Assembly: GCF_029581195.1 (NCBI RefSeq)
Contig: NZ_CP120737.1
Location: 2,604,001 to 2,668,000, forward strand
DNA: 64,000 nucleotides
Origin: Solwaraspora sp. WMMD791
GTDB lineage: Bacteria > Actinomycetota > Actinomycetes > Mycobacteriales > Micromonosporaceae
Reading direction: 5' to 3'
Below the pieces are notes generated by a model. The model searched no databases. It was not told where the DNA came from and was given only the letters and a program-made list of their open reading frames with translations. The stretch's first letter is position 1. Each line of letters opens with the position of its first letter. Position numbers and translations under genes: made by a program. Positions 55,617-64,000 of this stretch are shown here, piece after piece.

Positions 55617-56330
55617 TCAGTCGCTGCCCTGGGCGCCGGACCGTGGCGTACCTGCGGCCCCCGGCACGACGTCGAGCAGGACCGTCGGTCCGGCCAGCGC
55701 CGCACACGCCGCCGGGTCGACGGTCGGCACCGTCTCCAGGTAGACAGTGGGTGCTGCCAGCGCGGCACGGGTAGATGCCGACATCGACCCGGGGTGGGCG
55801 CCGGCGAGCCGCCGGATCCGGATCCCCGGTCCGACGACCGGCCGCACCCCGTCGTCGTGCCCAGGCAGGACGGGCCGACCGCCGACCACCGGCCGGGGCG
55901 TACGGCCGACCGCCGGTGTCATGTCCCAGCGGAACCGCTCCTGCTCACGCTCGGGGACCAGTTCGGCACTGCGGTGGACGGCGGCGGCGACCACGTCGTT
56001 GACCTTGACCATGACCGCCACTGCCACTGCCAGCACGAACATGCCCCACCATGGGATCAGTTCGGCCAGGGCCAGCAGACCGCCGGCGACCAGGCTGCCT
56101 TCGAAGAACAGCAGGCAGGTCAGGCCGTTGGGACGAAGGTGACGCAGCCGCAGCACCCGGGCGTAGAGCGGCGGGAAGTCGTCGACATCGTCAAGGTCCG
56201 CATCGATCTCAGCGAGATCCGAGCTGGTGTCGGCGAGGTCCGCGTCGATGCTGCCGTCGTCGGCCGGGGTCCGCACGAGCGCCGATGGTCCGGGGTGCGC
56301 CAACCGTTGCTGGATTCGGGCCGGCCTCAT
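55617..56330 (-). CDS. Hypothetical membrane protein downstream of holA
   Basis: 237 residues from an ATG overlapping the holA stop. N-terminal acidic region (ADLADTSSDLAEIDADLDDV), a basic patch and two hydrophobic segments (about 66-110, LTCLLFFEGSLVAGGLLALA and WWGMFVLAVAVAVMVKV). The C-terminus contains two copies of a short motif (APTVYLETVP and GPTVLLDVVP) 22 residues apart. No family recognised. Confidence 0.7.
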   Translation of the reverse strand: MRPARIQQRLAHPGPSALVRTPADDGSIDADLADTSSDLAEIDADLDDVDDFPPLYARVLRLRHLRPNGLTCLLFFEGSLVAGGLLALAELIPWWGMFVLAVAVAVMVKVNDVVAAAVHRSAELVPEREQERFRWDMTPAVGRTPRPVVGGRPVLPGHDDGVRPVVGPGIRIRRLAGAHPGSMSASTRAALAAPTVYLETVPTVDPAACAALAGPTVLLDVVPGAAGTPRSGAQGSD

Positions 56331-57373
56331 CGGCGGTCACCGCCGCGCCGCGCCTGCGCGACCGCGACCACGGCCCGTTCCAGGGCGTACCCGCGGTCGT
56401 CGGAGCCGCCTTTGACGTCGGCGTTGCACCGGGCTGCTGCGTGCATCGCGTCGACCAACGCCTCCGGGCTCCACCCTCGGCTCTGTCGCTGCGCCCGCTC
56501 GATCTTCCAGGCGGGCATACCGAGGCTGCTCGCCAGTTGGTACGAACTCCCCCGGCCGGCCGAGGCGACCCGGGCGACGGTACGGATACCGTCGGCCAGC
56601 GCGTCGGCGATCGGCACCGGATCTACTCCGACGTGCAGCGCCCACCGCAGGGCCTCCAACGCGCCGGGTACGTCCCCGATGATCGCCGCGTCCGCGACGG
56701 TGAAGCCGCTGACCTCGGCCCGCCCCCGGTAGTACCGGCCCACTGTCGACGCGTCGATCCGCCCGCTGGTGTCCGCCATCAGTTGGGCGCATGCCGCCGA
56801 CAGTTCCCGCAGGTCGTTGCCGACGGCGGCGAGCAGCGCCTCGGCGGCGTCGTCGGTGCACCGGCCACCGGCACGTCGGAACTCGTCGCGGACGAAGGCG
56901 ACCCGTTCGCGGTGGCCTTTGAGTTTGGCCGCTGGCACCACGGTGGCCCCGGCGGCACGAAGTCCGTCGGCGAACGCCTTTCCCTTGGCTCCGCCAGCGT
57001 GGGTGACCACCAGCGTCACCTCGGGGTCGGGCTGCTTCGCGTATGCCAGCAGGGCGGCGACGAGGTCCTTGCGGGCGTCCTGCCCGCTGCGCAGAACGAG
57101 CAGCCGACGTCCGCCGAACAGTGACGGGCTGAGCATCTCGGCGACCTCACCGGCGGCCACCGTACCGGCCTCGTACTCGCGCACGTCGGCGTCGGGGTCA
57201 GCTGTGCGGGCGGCCTGGACGGCGTCGGACACCGCCCGGGTGGACAGCAGTTCCTCGTCGCCCAGTACGAGCATGACGGCAGGCGGTGCGGCAAGATTCA
57301 CGCCCGCCATGTTCGCACGGCCCGTAGCGGCCACAACAACCCCCACTTTGGCTCTGCGTAGCGGTTCGATCAC
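56327..57373 (-). CDS. holA: DNA polymerase III delta subunit
   Basis: Opens the sliding clamp in the clamp-loader complex. 348 residues from a GTG at 57373, the first codon after a TATTAT box; a start at 57310 (MAGVNLAAPPAVMLVLGDEE) would be closer to typical length. Family traits: VMLVLGDEELLSTRAVSDAV, LLVLRSGQDARKDLVAALLAY and a C-terminal GVDPVPIADALADGIRTVAR segment. It runs head-on from comEC, with 94 bp between them on the same strand. Confidence 0.92.
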   Translation of the reverse strand: MIEPLRRAKVGVVVAATGRANMAGVNLAAPPAVMLVLGDEELLSTRAVSDAVQAARTADPDADVREYEAGTVAAGEVAEMLSPSLFGGRRLLVLRSGQDARKDLVAALLAYAKQPDPEVTLVVTHAGGAKGKAFADGLRAAGATVVPAAKLKGHRERVAFVRDEFRRAGGRCTDDAAEALLAAVGNDLRELSAACAQLMADTSGRIDASTVGRYYRGRAEVSGFTVADAAIIGDVPGALEALRWALHVGVDPVPIADALADGIRTVARVASAGRGSSYQLASSLGMPAWKIERAQRQSRGWSPEALVDAMHAAARCNADVKGGSDDRGYALERAVVAVAQARRGGDRR

Positions 57374-57379
57374 TCTTCG

Positions 57380-57385
57380 ATAATA
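57380..57385 (-). promoter_or_regulatory. -10 element for leaderless holA
   Basis: On the minus strand TATTAT ends 6 nt before the GTG at 57373. It is the best -10 match in the window. Confidence 0.55.
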
Positions 57386-57467
57386 GGGACATTTATCATC
57401 GAGTTACGACCAACTGCCACGGACCGATCGGCGAGTCGGACCCTGGTGCCGTCCACGGGCATCGTGG

Positions 57468-60011
57468 CTAGCGGCCCGGACTGCCGTCGGTGGCGTCCAG
57501 GGACCGGGTCGACACCGCGAGCTGGCCGTCGCGGCGGATCACCGCGAGATCACCGTCCAGATCGGTCCGCAGCACCCGCGCGCCACCGGCCGCCAGCCGG
57601 GTGAGCACCCCAGGATCCGGATGGCCGTACCGGTTGCCCACCCCGACCGGCACCACCGCGACGGCCGGATCGACGGCGTCCAGGAAGGCCACCTCCTGCA
57701 GCGCCGAGCCGTGATGGGCCACCTTGAGTACGTCGGCCCGCAGCCCCGCCGGACCGAACCGCTCCAGCAACGCGCGCTGCGACTCGTGCTCGGCGTCCCC
57801 GGTGAGCATGACCCGCACTCCGCGTACCGTGGCGAGGAGCATCAACGAGTTGTTGTTCGGATCGGACCTGGTCCCGACGAACGGCTCGACCGGCCCGAGG
57901 ACCACCAGCTCGACCGGCCCGTACCGGTAGGTCCAGCCGGCCGGCACCGCACCGACCGCGACCCCGGCACGTGCCGCCGCAAGTCGCACGGCGTCCCGCC
58001 CGGCTGACGGCTCCGGCCAGCCGGTCGTGGCCACCGCACCCACCTGCCGGTGCCGCAGGACACCCGCGACACCGGCCACATGATCGGCGTGGAAGTGGCT
58101 GACGACCAGCAACGACACTGACCGGATGCGCAGTCGGCGCAGGCACCGGTCGGCCGCCGCCGGGTCCGGACCGGCGTCGACCACGACGGCGGTACGCGGA
58201 CCCGCCGGCAGCACCACCACATCGCCCTGACCGACCGCGCAGACCGCCACCACCCAGCCAGCAGGCGGCCAGCCCGGAGCGACGAGCCGCACCGGCAACG
58301 CCCCGATCACCGCGCCGACGGCGACGACCGCCAGCAACCGACGGGTGAGTCCGTGCCGTGCCAGCAGCAGTACGGCGACCGACAGCGCCGCCAGCGACAA
58401 GGCTCCGGCCGCCCCGTCGGGCCACGGCAACGCGCCCGCTGGTGTGGCCGCGCCGTGCCGGGCCACCAGCACCAACCACCACGCCGGCCAGTGACCCGCC
58501 CAGGCCACGAACTCGGCTCCGGCCGGCCAGACGACGGAGAGGACAGCGGCGGCGACACCACAGACCGTCGCCGGCGCGATCGCCGGCACCGCCAACAGAT
58601 TCGCCGGTACGGCGACGAGGCTCACCGTGCCGGAGAGTCCCGCCACCACCGGTGTGCAGGCGAACTGGGCGGCGGCCGGGATCACCAGGGCGTCGGCCAC
58701 GCCCTGCGGCACGCCACGTGCCACCAGCGCTTCCCGCCACCGGGGGGCGAGCAGCAACAACCCTCCGGTCGCCAGGACGGACAGGGCGAAGCCCGCGTCG
58801 ACCGCCAACTGTGGATCGATCATGACCAGCACCGCTACGGTGGTCGCCAGTGCGGGCAGTGCCGCCCGTTGGCGACCGGTCGCCAACGCGAGCAGCGCTA
58901 TGGCACCCATCAGGCCGGCGCGCACGACGCTCGGCGACGGGCGGGCCAGGATCACGAAGCCGACCAGCGCGACGGTGCAGGCCGCAGCCGCCAGCCCGGG
59001 ACCGGCCCGGCACCATCTCACCAGCAGCAGCACGAACCCGACGATGATCGCGACGTTGGAGCCGCTCACCGCCACCAGGTGGGTCAGCCCGGTGGCCCGG
59101 AAGTCCTCCTCGACGCCGGGGTCGAGTCGGCTGGTGTCCCCGACCACGAGGCCCGGCAGCAGGCCACCCGGCTCGTCGGCCAACTCGGCGCAGGCGCGTT
59201 GCAGGCCGGCCCGAAGCGCTCCGGCGGCCCGTTGCGCCAGACTCGGCCGGCCGTGTGGCACCGGCTCCGCATCGGTGGAGAGTACCGCCGCCGTGAGGTC
59301 TCCGCCGCGGGGTGGCATCAACCGGCCGTCGACCCGGATCTGCTGACCGGGCAGCAGGCCGGCCCAGCCTCCGCTGGTGCCCAGCACCAACAGCCGGACC
59401 CCGATGCCGAACCGGCCAGTGGCGGCGGCCCCCTTCGCCGCGTCGTTTCCCTGGTCCGGCGCGGTCGCCGGCTGCCGCGACCCGGCGTCGGCCGGTCGCA
59501 CCACGACCAGCCGGGTCGCGACGAGCCAGAGTGCCGGGCCGGCGACCGCGGACCGGATCTGCCGTGGGTCGTCGCGGACGACCAGGTCGACGGTGACCGC
59601 AGCGTGCGTGTCGACCAGGCCGGCGAGTGCGCGAGCATCCCGGACCGCGACCTGGGCGGTCGCCGCCGCACTCCCGCAGACGACGCCGATCGCCAGAGCC
59701 ACCGCGATCCAGCCGAACCTACGGGTCCGGCGCCACCACGCCCGACCGGACCAGCGGCCGTCCGCCCCACCGGGTGGGTCCCCGTACGACCAGCGGCCGT
59801 CCGCCCCACCGGGTGGGCGGCGCCGCGCCCGGCTGATGATCGACATCCCGACGACCAGCCCGACCGCGACCGTCACACCGCCGACGATCAGTGCCACGCC
59901 ACGGCTGACGGATCCGTACACGACCGCGAGCGCGGCCAGCCAGCAGGCCGTGGCGAAACCGGCCAACCGCAGGTCAGGCAGATCGGTCGGGCCGCCCTGG
60001 CCGGTGCTCAC
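57468..60011 (-). CDS. comEC: ComEC/Rec2-type DNA-uptake channel protein
   Basis: 847 residues from a GTG overlapping the comEA stop. N-terminal helices, an OB-like domain around residue 130-230, the competence core with LVAVSGSNVAIIVGFVLLLV, RAGLMGAIALLALATGRQ and VAGLSGTVSLVAVPANLLAV, and a C-terminal metallo-beta-lactamase domain (SHFHADHVAGVAG near 640; TGDAEHESQ; VAHHGSALQ). It would import one strand of DNA. The protein has a 13-residue duplicated stretch near 67-92. Whether the organism is naturally competent is not shown. Confidence 0.93.
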   Translation of the reverse strand: MSTGQGGPTDLPDLRLAGFATACWLAALAVVYGSVSRGVALIVGGVTVAVGLVVGMSIISRARRRPPGGADGRWSYGDPPGGADGRWSGRAWWRRTRRFGWIAVALAIGVVCGSAAATAQVAVRDARALAGLVDTHAAVTVDLVVRDDPRQIRSAVAGPALWLVATRLVVVRPADAGSRQPATAPDQGNDAAKGAAATGRFGIGVRLLVLGTSGGWAGLLPGQQIRVDGRLMPPRGGDLTAAVLSTDAEPVPHGRPSLAQRAAGALRAGLQRACAELADEPGGLLPGLVVGDTSRLDPGVEEDFRATGLTHLVAVSGSNVAIIVGFVLLLVRWCRAGPGLAAAACTVALVGFVILARPSPSVVRAGLMGAIALLALATGRQRAALPALATTVAVLVMIDPQLAVDAGFALSVLATGGLLLLAPRWREALVARGVPQGVADALVIPAAAQFACTPVVAGLSGTVSLVAVPANLLAVPAIAPATVCGVAAAVLSVVWPAGAEFVAWAGHWPAWWLVLVARHGAATPAGALPWPDGAAGALSLAALSVAVLLLARHGLTRRLLAVVAVGAVIGALPVRLVAPGWPPAGWVVAVCAVGQGDVVVLPAGPRTAVVVDAGPDPAAADRCLRRLRIRSVSLLVVSHFHADHVAGVAGVLRHRQVGAVATTGWPEPSAGRDAVRLAAARAGVAVGAVPAGWTYRYGPVELVVLGPVEPFVGTRSDPNNNSLMLLATVRGVRVMLTGDAEHESQRALLERFGPAGLRADVLKVAHHGSALQEVAFLDAVDPAVAVVPVGVGNRYGHPDPGVLTRLAAGGARVLRTDLDGDLAVIRRDGQLAVSTRSLDATDGSPGR
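59749..59817. repeat. 30-bp direct repeat inside comEC
   Basis: The same 30 bases occur at 59749-59778 and 59788-59817 (period 39 bp, 13 codons). The copies encode PPGGADGRWS-type sequence twice in the cytoplasmic loop of ComEC. Confidence 0.9.
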
Positions 60012-60916
60012 ACGATCACCAGGTCACGCAACTGCTCGAACCGGGCATCGCCGATCCCACTGACCTCGCGCAGATCCGCGACCGTCCCGAACCCGCCGAC
60101 CCGCTCGCGGTGGTCGACGATGCGCTGGGCGAGCACCGGCCCGACTCCGGGCAGGGTCTCCAACTGCTGCAGGGTGGCGCTGTTCAGGTTGACCTTGCCC
60201 CCACCGGCGGAACTGCCCGTGCCACTGTGCCCGCCGCCACCGGGTACGCCGGGGTCGAGGACCACACCGGGCGGTGGGGTCGCGCCGACCGCGACCAGTT
60301 CACCGTCGGTGACCTGTCTGGCCAGGTTGAGCCAGGCGAGGTCGGTGCCGGGCAGCGCGCCGCCCGCTGCAGCCAGCGCGTCGGCGACCCGCGCCCCGGC
60401 GGGCAGGGTCACCAGGCCGGGCCGGTGGACCCGACCAGTCACGGCGACGACCACCTCGGCCGACACGGTGCCTGTGGCGGGGTCGGTTGTCGCCGCCCCG
60501 GTCGGCGGGCCGCCGCTGACCGGATCGTCGCTGATCGGGGCGGTGCTGCCGACCGCCGTCGACAAGGCCGGCGTCACCGGGTCGACCGGTGGCCGGGACC
60601 GCCAGGCCAGGAACGCGGCGACGGCCACCACCACGACGGCGACGGCCGCGAGTGCCTTGACTCCCCGGTGACCGGGATCGAAGGCCGCCAGCCGACCCGG
60701 CCCGCCCGTCGCAAGCCCGTCGGCGGGAGGCTGCTCCCACTCGGCGGGATCGTCGTCGGCCTCCCCGTCGACACCGTCGACGGGGCCGAGGGAGCCCGTT
60801 GGGTCGGTCGACCCGCCGGGACCACCCAGGATCGTGGAGGGCGATGGGGACGGTGAGCGGCTCGCCGGCTGGCGGAGCCGGGCCAGCCGCCGTCGGACTG
60901 TGTCGTGGTCGGTCAC
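60008..60916 (-). CDS. comEA: ComEA-type DNA-binding protein
   Basis: 302 residues. A disordered acidic N-terminus, one membrane anchor (VKALAAVAVVVVAVAAFLAW, near 86-105), an SLBB-type domain (EVVVAVTGRVHRPGLVTLPA) and two C-terminal helix-hairpin-helix motifs (KVNLNSATLQQLETLPGVGP, DLREVSGIGDARFEQLRD). It binds DNA outside the membrane and passes it to ComEC, encoded next. Confidence 0.94.
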   Translation of the reverse strand: MTDHDTVRRRLARLRQPASRSPSPSPSTILGGPGGSTDPTGSLGPVDGVDGEADDDPAEWEQPPADGLATGGPGRLAAFDPGHRGVKALAAVAVVVVAVAAFLAWRSRPPVDPVTPALSTAVGSTAPISDDPVSGGPPTGAATTDPATGTVSAEVVVAVTGRVHRPGLVTLPAGARVADALAAAGGALPGTDLAWLNLARQVTDGELVAVGATPPPGVVLDPGVPGGGGHSGTGSSAGGGKVNLNSATLQQLETLPGVGPVLAQRIVDHRERVGGFGTVADLREVSGIGDARFEQLRDLVIV

Positions 60917-61058
60917 GCCCCGAAGCTAGGCATCCCGCCCGGCGTGCGGTCGTCGACCGGACGCCACCTGTGGACAACCGCTGCCGCTGTGGACGGGGCG
61001 ACACGTCGAGCCGCCGTGTGCTACAGCGCGGCCCGCCGTCCCGGCCTGACCAGGCTGC

Positions 61059-61994
61059 CTAACCAGCGCGCCGGTGCACCACGATCGACATCAGACCGGG
61101 TCCGGCGTGCGCGGTCACCACCGCCCCGATCGGCGCCACGTAGCTGTCCCGCAATCGGTCGCCCAGCCGGTCGGTCAACTGGGCGAGCAGCATCGTGGCG
61201 CGGTCCGGATCGGCCAGATGGTGTACGGCGACGTCGACCGCCGCCGCGTCCCCGGCTTCCGCCCAGGCCAGATCCACCAACTTCGCCAGCGCCCGGGTGG
61301 CGGTACGGACCTTGTCCCGTAGCACGATCCGCCCGTCCTGCATGTGCAGGATCGGCTTCACCGACAGCGCGGTACCCAGTATTGCGGAGGCAGCGGTGAT
61401 CCGCCCGCCCCGGCGCAGGTGCTCCAGCGTGTCGACGTAGAACAAGGTCCGGGTCCGGGCCGCCGTCTCGACCGCCGTCGACCGTACCGCGTGCAGGTCG
61501 CCACCGGCGGCCGCGACGGCGGCCGCGGCCAGGGCGGGAAAGCCCAGCCCCATCCCGGTCGAGCCGCTGTCCACCACGGCCACCCGGTCCGCTCCGACCT
61601 CGCGGGCCGCCAGTTCGGCGGCTTCCACGGTGCCGGAGAGTCCGGCGGACAGGTGCACCGACACGATCGCCGACGCCCGACCCGCCGGGCCGTCCGAGCC
61701 CGCCGGGGTACGCGGGCCTTCCGGGTCGTCCAGGCCGTCGGTGGCCTGTGGGCCGTCCGGGGCGAGCAGGCGCCGGTACGTCTCGACGAACTGCTCCGGT
61801 GCGGGTCGGGAGGTGCTGACCGCCGGTCGACGGACCGACAGCGCCCGGGCCACGTCGGCCGGGGTGAGGTCGAGGCCTTCCTGGTGAGCGACGCCGTCGA
61901 CGACCACGGTCAACGGCACCACCGTGAGGCTGGGCCGGTCTGCCAGCGTAGCGGGCAGGTAGGCGGTGGAGTCGGTGACGACCGCGATGGGCAT
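61059..61994 (-). CDS. DegV-family fatty-acid-binding protein
   Basis: 311 residues from an ATG at 61994: MPIAVVTDSTAYLPATLADR, VVPLTVVVDG, VSTSRPAPEQFVETYRRLL and VSVHLSAGLSGTVEAAELAA, with the lipid-binding site region typical of DegV. These proteins bind fatty acids and act as FakB-type partners of a fatty-acid kinase. Compared with typical DegV it has an inserted Gly/Asp/Pro-rich loop near 85-108. No FakA gene nearby. Confidence 0.92.
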   Translation of the reverse strand: MPIAVVTDSTAYLPATLADRPSLTVVPLTVVVDGVAHQEGLDLTPADVARALSVRRPAVSTSRPAPEQFVETYRRLLAPDGPQATDGLDDPEGPRTPAGSDGPAGRASAIVSVHLSAGLSGTVEAAELAAREVGADRVAVVDSGSTGMGLGFPALAAAAVAAAGGDLHAVRSTAVETAARTRTLFYVDTLEHLRRGGRITAASAILGTALSVKPILHMQDGRIVLRDKVRTATRALAKLVDLAWAEAGDAAAVDVAVHHLADPDRATMLLAQLTDRLGDRLRDSYVAPIGAVVTAHAGPGLMSIVVHRRAG

Positions 61995-62058
61995 TCCGGC
62001 ACGGTAGCCGATGATCACACTGACCGGCGGGACTGACCGACGCGCGGTCCGCGCCCGG

Positions 62059-62688
62059 TCACACTGGTGCCGGGATGTCCCGGGTGCTGGTGACCCCGAC
62101 GTTGTGTGCCCGTAGCTGCCAGCCACGCGCCGGATCGTGCCGCAACTCGGTCCAGTGGCAGTTCTGCAGCGGGGCGACCGTGCGTAACACGTCGGTGCCC
62201 CAGCCGAGCAGGTGGCCGCAGCCCTGCCGGGCGGCTCCGCCGTGGGTGGCGACGACGACCGTGCCACCGGGGGCAGCGTCAGCGGCGTCCTGCAACGCTT
62301 CGCCGACTCGTTTGCCGAGGTCGTCGAGGCTTTCCACCTCGCAACCGGGTGCCTGGTCGCCGGAGCGCCAGCGGGCGTGCTCGGCGGGGAACCGTTCGGC
62401 GATGGTCGCCATGGTGAGCCCTTGCCAGAGACCGTAGTAGCGTTCGCGTAGCCGGCGGTCGGTCCGCACCGGAAGGCCGGTGAGGGCCACCAGCGCCGCC
62501 GCGGTGTCGGCGGCGCGCTGCAGGTCACTGGCGACGATCACGTCCGGCCGCAGCGCGGCCAGCAGCGGCGCGGCGGCGACGGCCTGCGCCCGACCGAGGT
62601 CGTTGAGGGCGGTGTCGGTCTGGCCCTGCACCCGGTCGCCGGCGTTCCAGTCGGTGTTGCCGTGCCGCCAGACGATCAGCCGGGTCAT
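62059..62688 (-). CDS. Histidine-phosphatase family (GpgP-like) enzyme
   Basis: 209 residues. Phosphoglycerate-mutase-like fold with RHGNTDWN at 8-15 (catalytic His9) and the second His in VVATHGGAARQG. Includes RERYYGLWQGLTMATIAERFP. In M. tuberculosis the gene in this position (Rv2419c) is a glucosyl-3-phosphoglycerate phosphatase, so the same role is plausible but not shown. Start ATG overlaps the rsfS stop by four bases. Confidence 0.9.
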   Translation of the reverse strand: MTRLIVWRHGNTDWNAGDRVQGQTDTALNDLGRAQAVAAAPLLAALRPDVIVASDLQRAADTAAALVALTGLPVRTDRRLRERYYGLWQGLTMATIAERFPAEHARWRSGDQAPGCEVESLDDLGKRVGEALQDAADAAPGGTVVVATHGGAARQGCGHLLGWGTDVLRTVAPLQNCHWTELRHDPARGWQLRAHNVGVTSTRDIPAPV

Positions 62689-63083
62689 TCGGCGGCGCCG
62701 GCCTCGGCGTCGACCAGGTCCCGGTCGACGAACGGAATCACCGGGCAGTCCTTCCAGAGCCGGTCGAGCGCGTAGAACTCGCGCTCCTCGGAGTGCTGGA
62801 CGTGCACGACGATGTCGTTGAAGTCGAGCAGGACCCACCGGCCGGCGCGGTCACCTTCGCGGCGGATCGGCTTGGCCTTCTCGGGCAGCCCGACCAGGCT
62901 CTCCTCGATGGCGTCGACGATCGCCAGCACCTGGCGCTCGTTGGGCGCCGAGGCGAGCACGAAGGCGTCGGTGATCGCCATCCGGTCGGCCACGTCGATG
63001 ACGACGATGTCCTGCGCCTTCTTGTCGGCAGCGGCCTGGGCGGCCGTGAGGGCCAGCTCCCGCGCGCGCTCTGAGGCGCTCAT
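62685..63083 (-). CDS. rsfS: Ribosomal silencing factor RsfS
   Basis: 132 residues; blocks 50S-30S joining by binding L14. The Iojap fold shows KKAQDIVVIDVADRMAITDA, FVLASAPNERQVLAIVDAI and WVLLDFNDIVVHVQHSEERE. ATG with GAGGTGAT before it. Encoded after nadD, the usual pairing. Acidic tail of 10 residues. Confidence 0.96.
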   Translation of the reverse strand: MSASERARELALTAAQAAADKKAQDIVVIDVADRMAITDAFVLASAPNERQVLAIVDAIEESLVGLPEKAKPIRREGDRAGRWVLLDFNDIVVHVQHSEEREFYALDRLWKDCPVIPFVDRDLVDAEAGAAE

Positions 63084-63194
63084 CGGATCACCTCGACAAC
63101 ACTCCTTCAGCTAGGCGGCTTTCGCTGCTCTAGCCTCTCACACTCGGCCGAGACGGTAATCGGGATAAAGCGCTCAAACCCACAACAATCCGTA

Positions 63195-63806
63195 TCATTC
63201 ACTCGAAGATTCCGGTTCGTACAGCCGGCGTTTGGCGATGTACTGCACCACACCGTCCGGCACCAGGTACCACAACGGCTTGCCGGCGGCGACCCGTGCC
63301 CGGCACTCGGTCGACGAGATCGCCATCGCCGGCACCTCGACCAGGGTCACCGTGTCGGCCGGCAGATGCGCGTCGGACAACTCGAAGCCCGGCCGGGTCA
63401 CCCCGATGAAGTGCGCCAGCTCGAACATCGCGTCGGTGTCTTTCCAGGACAGGATCTTCTCCAGGGCGTCCGCCCCGGTGATGAAGAACAGCTGCGCCTT
63501 CGGTCCGTACACCGCCTGCAGGTCACGCAGCGTGTCGACGGTGTACGTCGGCCCCGGCCGGTCGATGTCCGCCCGGCTGACCTGGAAACGCGGGTTGGAG
63601 GCCGTCGCGATCACCGTCATCAGGTACCGGTCCTCGGCCGGGCTGACCGTCAACCCGGCCTTCTCCCACGGATCCCCGGTCGGAACGAAGACCACCTCGT
63701 CGAGCGCGAACCGCTCCGCCACCTCGCTGGCCGCCACCAGATGCCCCTGGTGGATCGGATCGAAGGTGCCGCCCATGATGCCGACCCGACGGGTGCCAAC
63801 GTCCAT
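63195..63806 (-). CDS. nadD: Nicotinate-nucleotide adenylyltransferase
   Basis: Transfers AMP to nicotinate mononucleotide in NAD synthesis. 203 residues with [15 protein letters not shown] (13-26), [27 protein letters not shown] and the AMP-binding [11 protein letters not shown], a slight variant of SSTxIR. Start ATG gives the usual length. Followed by rsfS 111 bp later. Confidence 0.96.
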   Translation of the reverse strand: MDVGTRRVGIMGGTFDPIHQGHLVAASEVAERFALDEVVFVPTGDPWEKAGLTVSPAEDRYLMTVIATASNPRFQVSRADIDRPGPTYTVDTLRDLQAVYGPKAQLFFITGADALEKILSWKDTDAMFELAHFIGVTRPGFELSDAHLPADTVTLVEVPAMAISSTECRARVAAGKPLWYLVPDGVVQYIAKRRLYEPESSSE

Positions 63807-63863
63807 CGACGAATCGTATGCCGATGATCTCCACGAACGAGCGGTCGCGTGGCGTAGGCAACA

Positions 63864-64000
63864 CTATCGGGTGCCTGCTCCCGCTTTGTACCGACGGCGG
63901 GCGGCCAGCGCGCGGTCCAGGTCGTCGGCCGAGTCGGTCACCACCCGGCGCAGCCCAGGGGTCAGATCGTCGCGGGCGAGCAGTGCGGCGGCCGCCGTAC
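63864..64000 (-). CDS. C-terminal end of an unidentified protein, cut by window edge
   Basis: Only the last 44 codons are visible, ending with TAG at 63864-63866. The peptide LLARDDLTPGLRRVVTDSAD and DDLDRALAARRRYKAG reads like a helical C-terminus with charged residues and codon usage like its neighbours. Too little remains to name a family. Confidence 0.55.
   Translation of the reverse strand, partial: TAAAALLARDDLTPGLRRVVTDSADDLDRALAARRRYKAGAGTR

Noticed and set aside
58353-60671. Long plus-strand open frame opposite comEC
   Set aside because: Antisense shadow with shadow-like composition; comEC has clear domains.

Overview
The window is 64 kb of high-GC chromosome from an actinobacterium. 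GTG starts, four-base GTGA/ATGA overlaps between genes, GC-rich terminator hairpins without T-runs and many probable leaderless starts all fit. Gene content points to the Micromonosporaceae (Micromonospora/Salinispora-like), but that is inference and I cannot name a genus. From memory, the backbone follows the Mycobacterium tuberculosis order from dnaG-dgt through glyS, smtB-zur, uppS-recO-era, ybeY-phoH, rsmE-dnaJ2-hrcA, hemW, lepA, rpsT, holA-comEC-comEA and gpgP-like-rsfS-nadD, so this looks like old core chromosome with lineage-specific genes between the blocks. I see no transposase, integrase, prophage, CRISPR array, tRNA or rRNA.

Layout. 0-3.6 kb: Acg-like nitroreductase (cut by the edge), acetyltransferase, lone ABC ATPase, ROK regulator. 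3.6-10.9 kb: dnaG and dgt with small hypothetical, VOC and roadblock genes. 10.9-17.8 kb: ppdK, dus, glyS. 17.8-25 kb: a zinc block with a Zur-type operator before znuACB, then an ArsR/SmtB regulator and Zur, followed by a COG0701-type permease pair with a His-rich partner. 25-28 kb: TPP riboswitch and the thiamine-type ECF transporter ykoEDC. 28-30.5 kb: a Tat-exported PHP-domain protein with a natural N-terminal His run. 30.8-34.4 kb: a FecBCD-type metal-chelate ABC transporter with a methyltransferase. 34.6-42 kb: uppS, recO, era, a cytidine-deaminase-like pseudoenzyme, a CNNM/CorC protein, ybeY and phoH. 42.1-45.7 kb: HIT, rsmE, dnaJ and hrcA behind a CIRCE element. 45.8-51.9 kb: DUF4870 protein, hemW, enoyl-CoA hydratase, lysozyme-like protein, PhyH dioxygenase, GlsB-type protein and NUDIX hydrolase. 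51.9-64 kb: lepA, rpsT, holA, comEC, comEA, degV, a phosphoglycerate-mutase-type phosphatase, rsfS and nadD.

How it works together. Most minus-strand genes are housekeeping operons for DNA replication, tRNA and ribosome maturation, and heat shock. The accessory interest lies at 18-30 kb, where zinc uptake, zinc sensing, a His-rich permease pair and thiamine uptake sit side by side and four separate proteins carry His-rich stretches. Regulatory sites that can be read directly are the Zur palindrome (18214-18228), the TPP riboswitch (25062-25144), CIRCE (45633-45661), an inverted repeat upstream of phoH (42104-42132) and a LacI-like palindrome upstream of ppdK (13785-13798).
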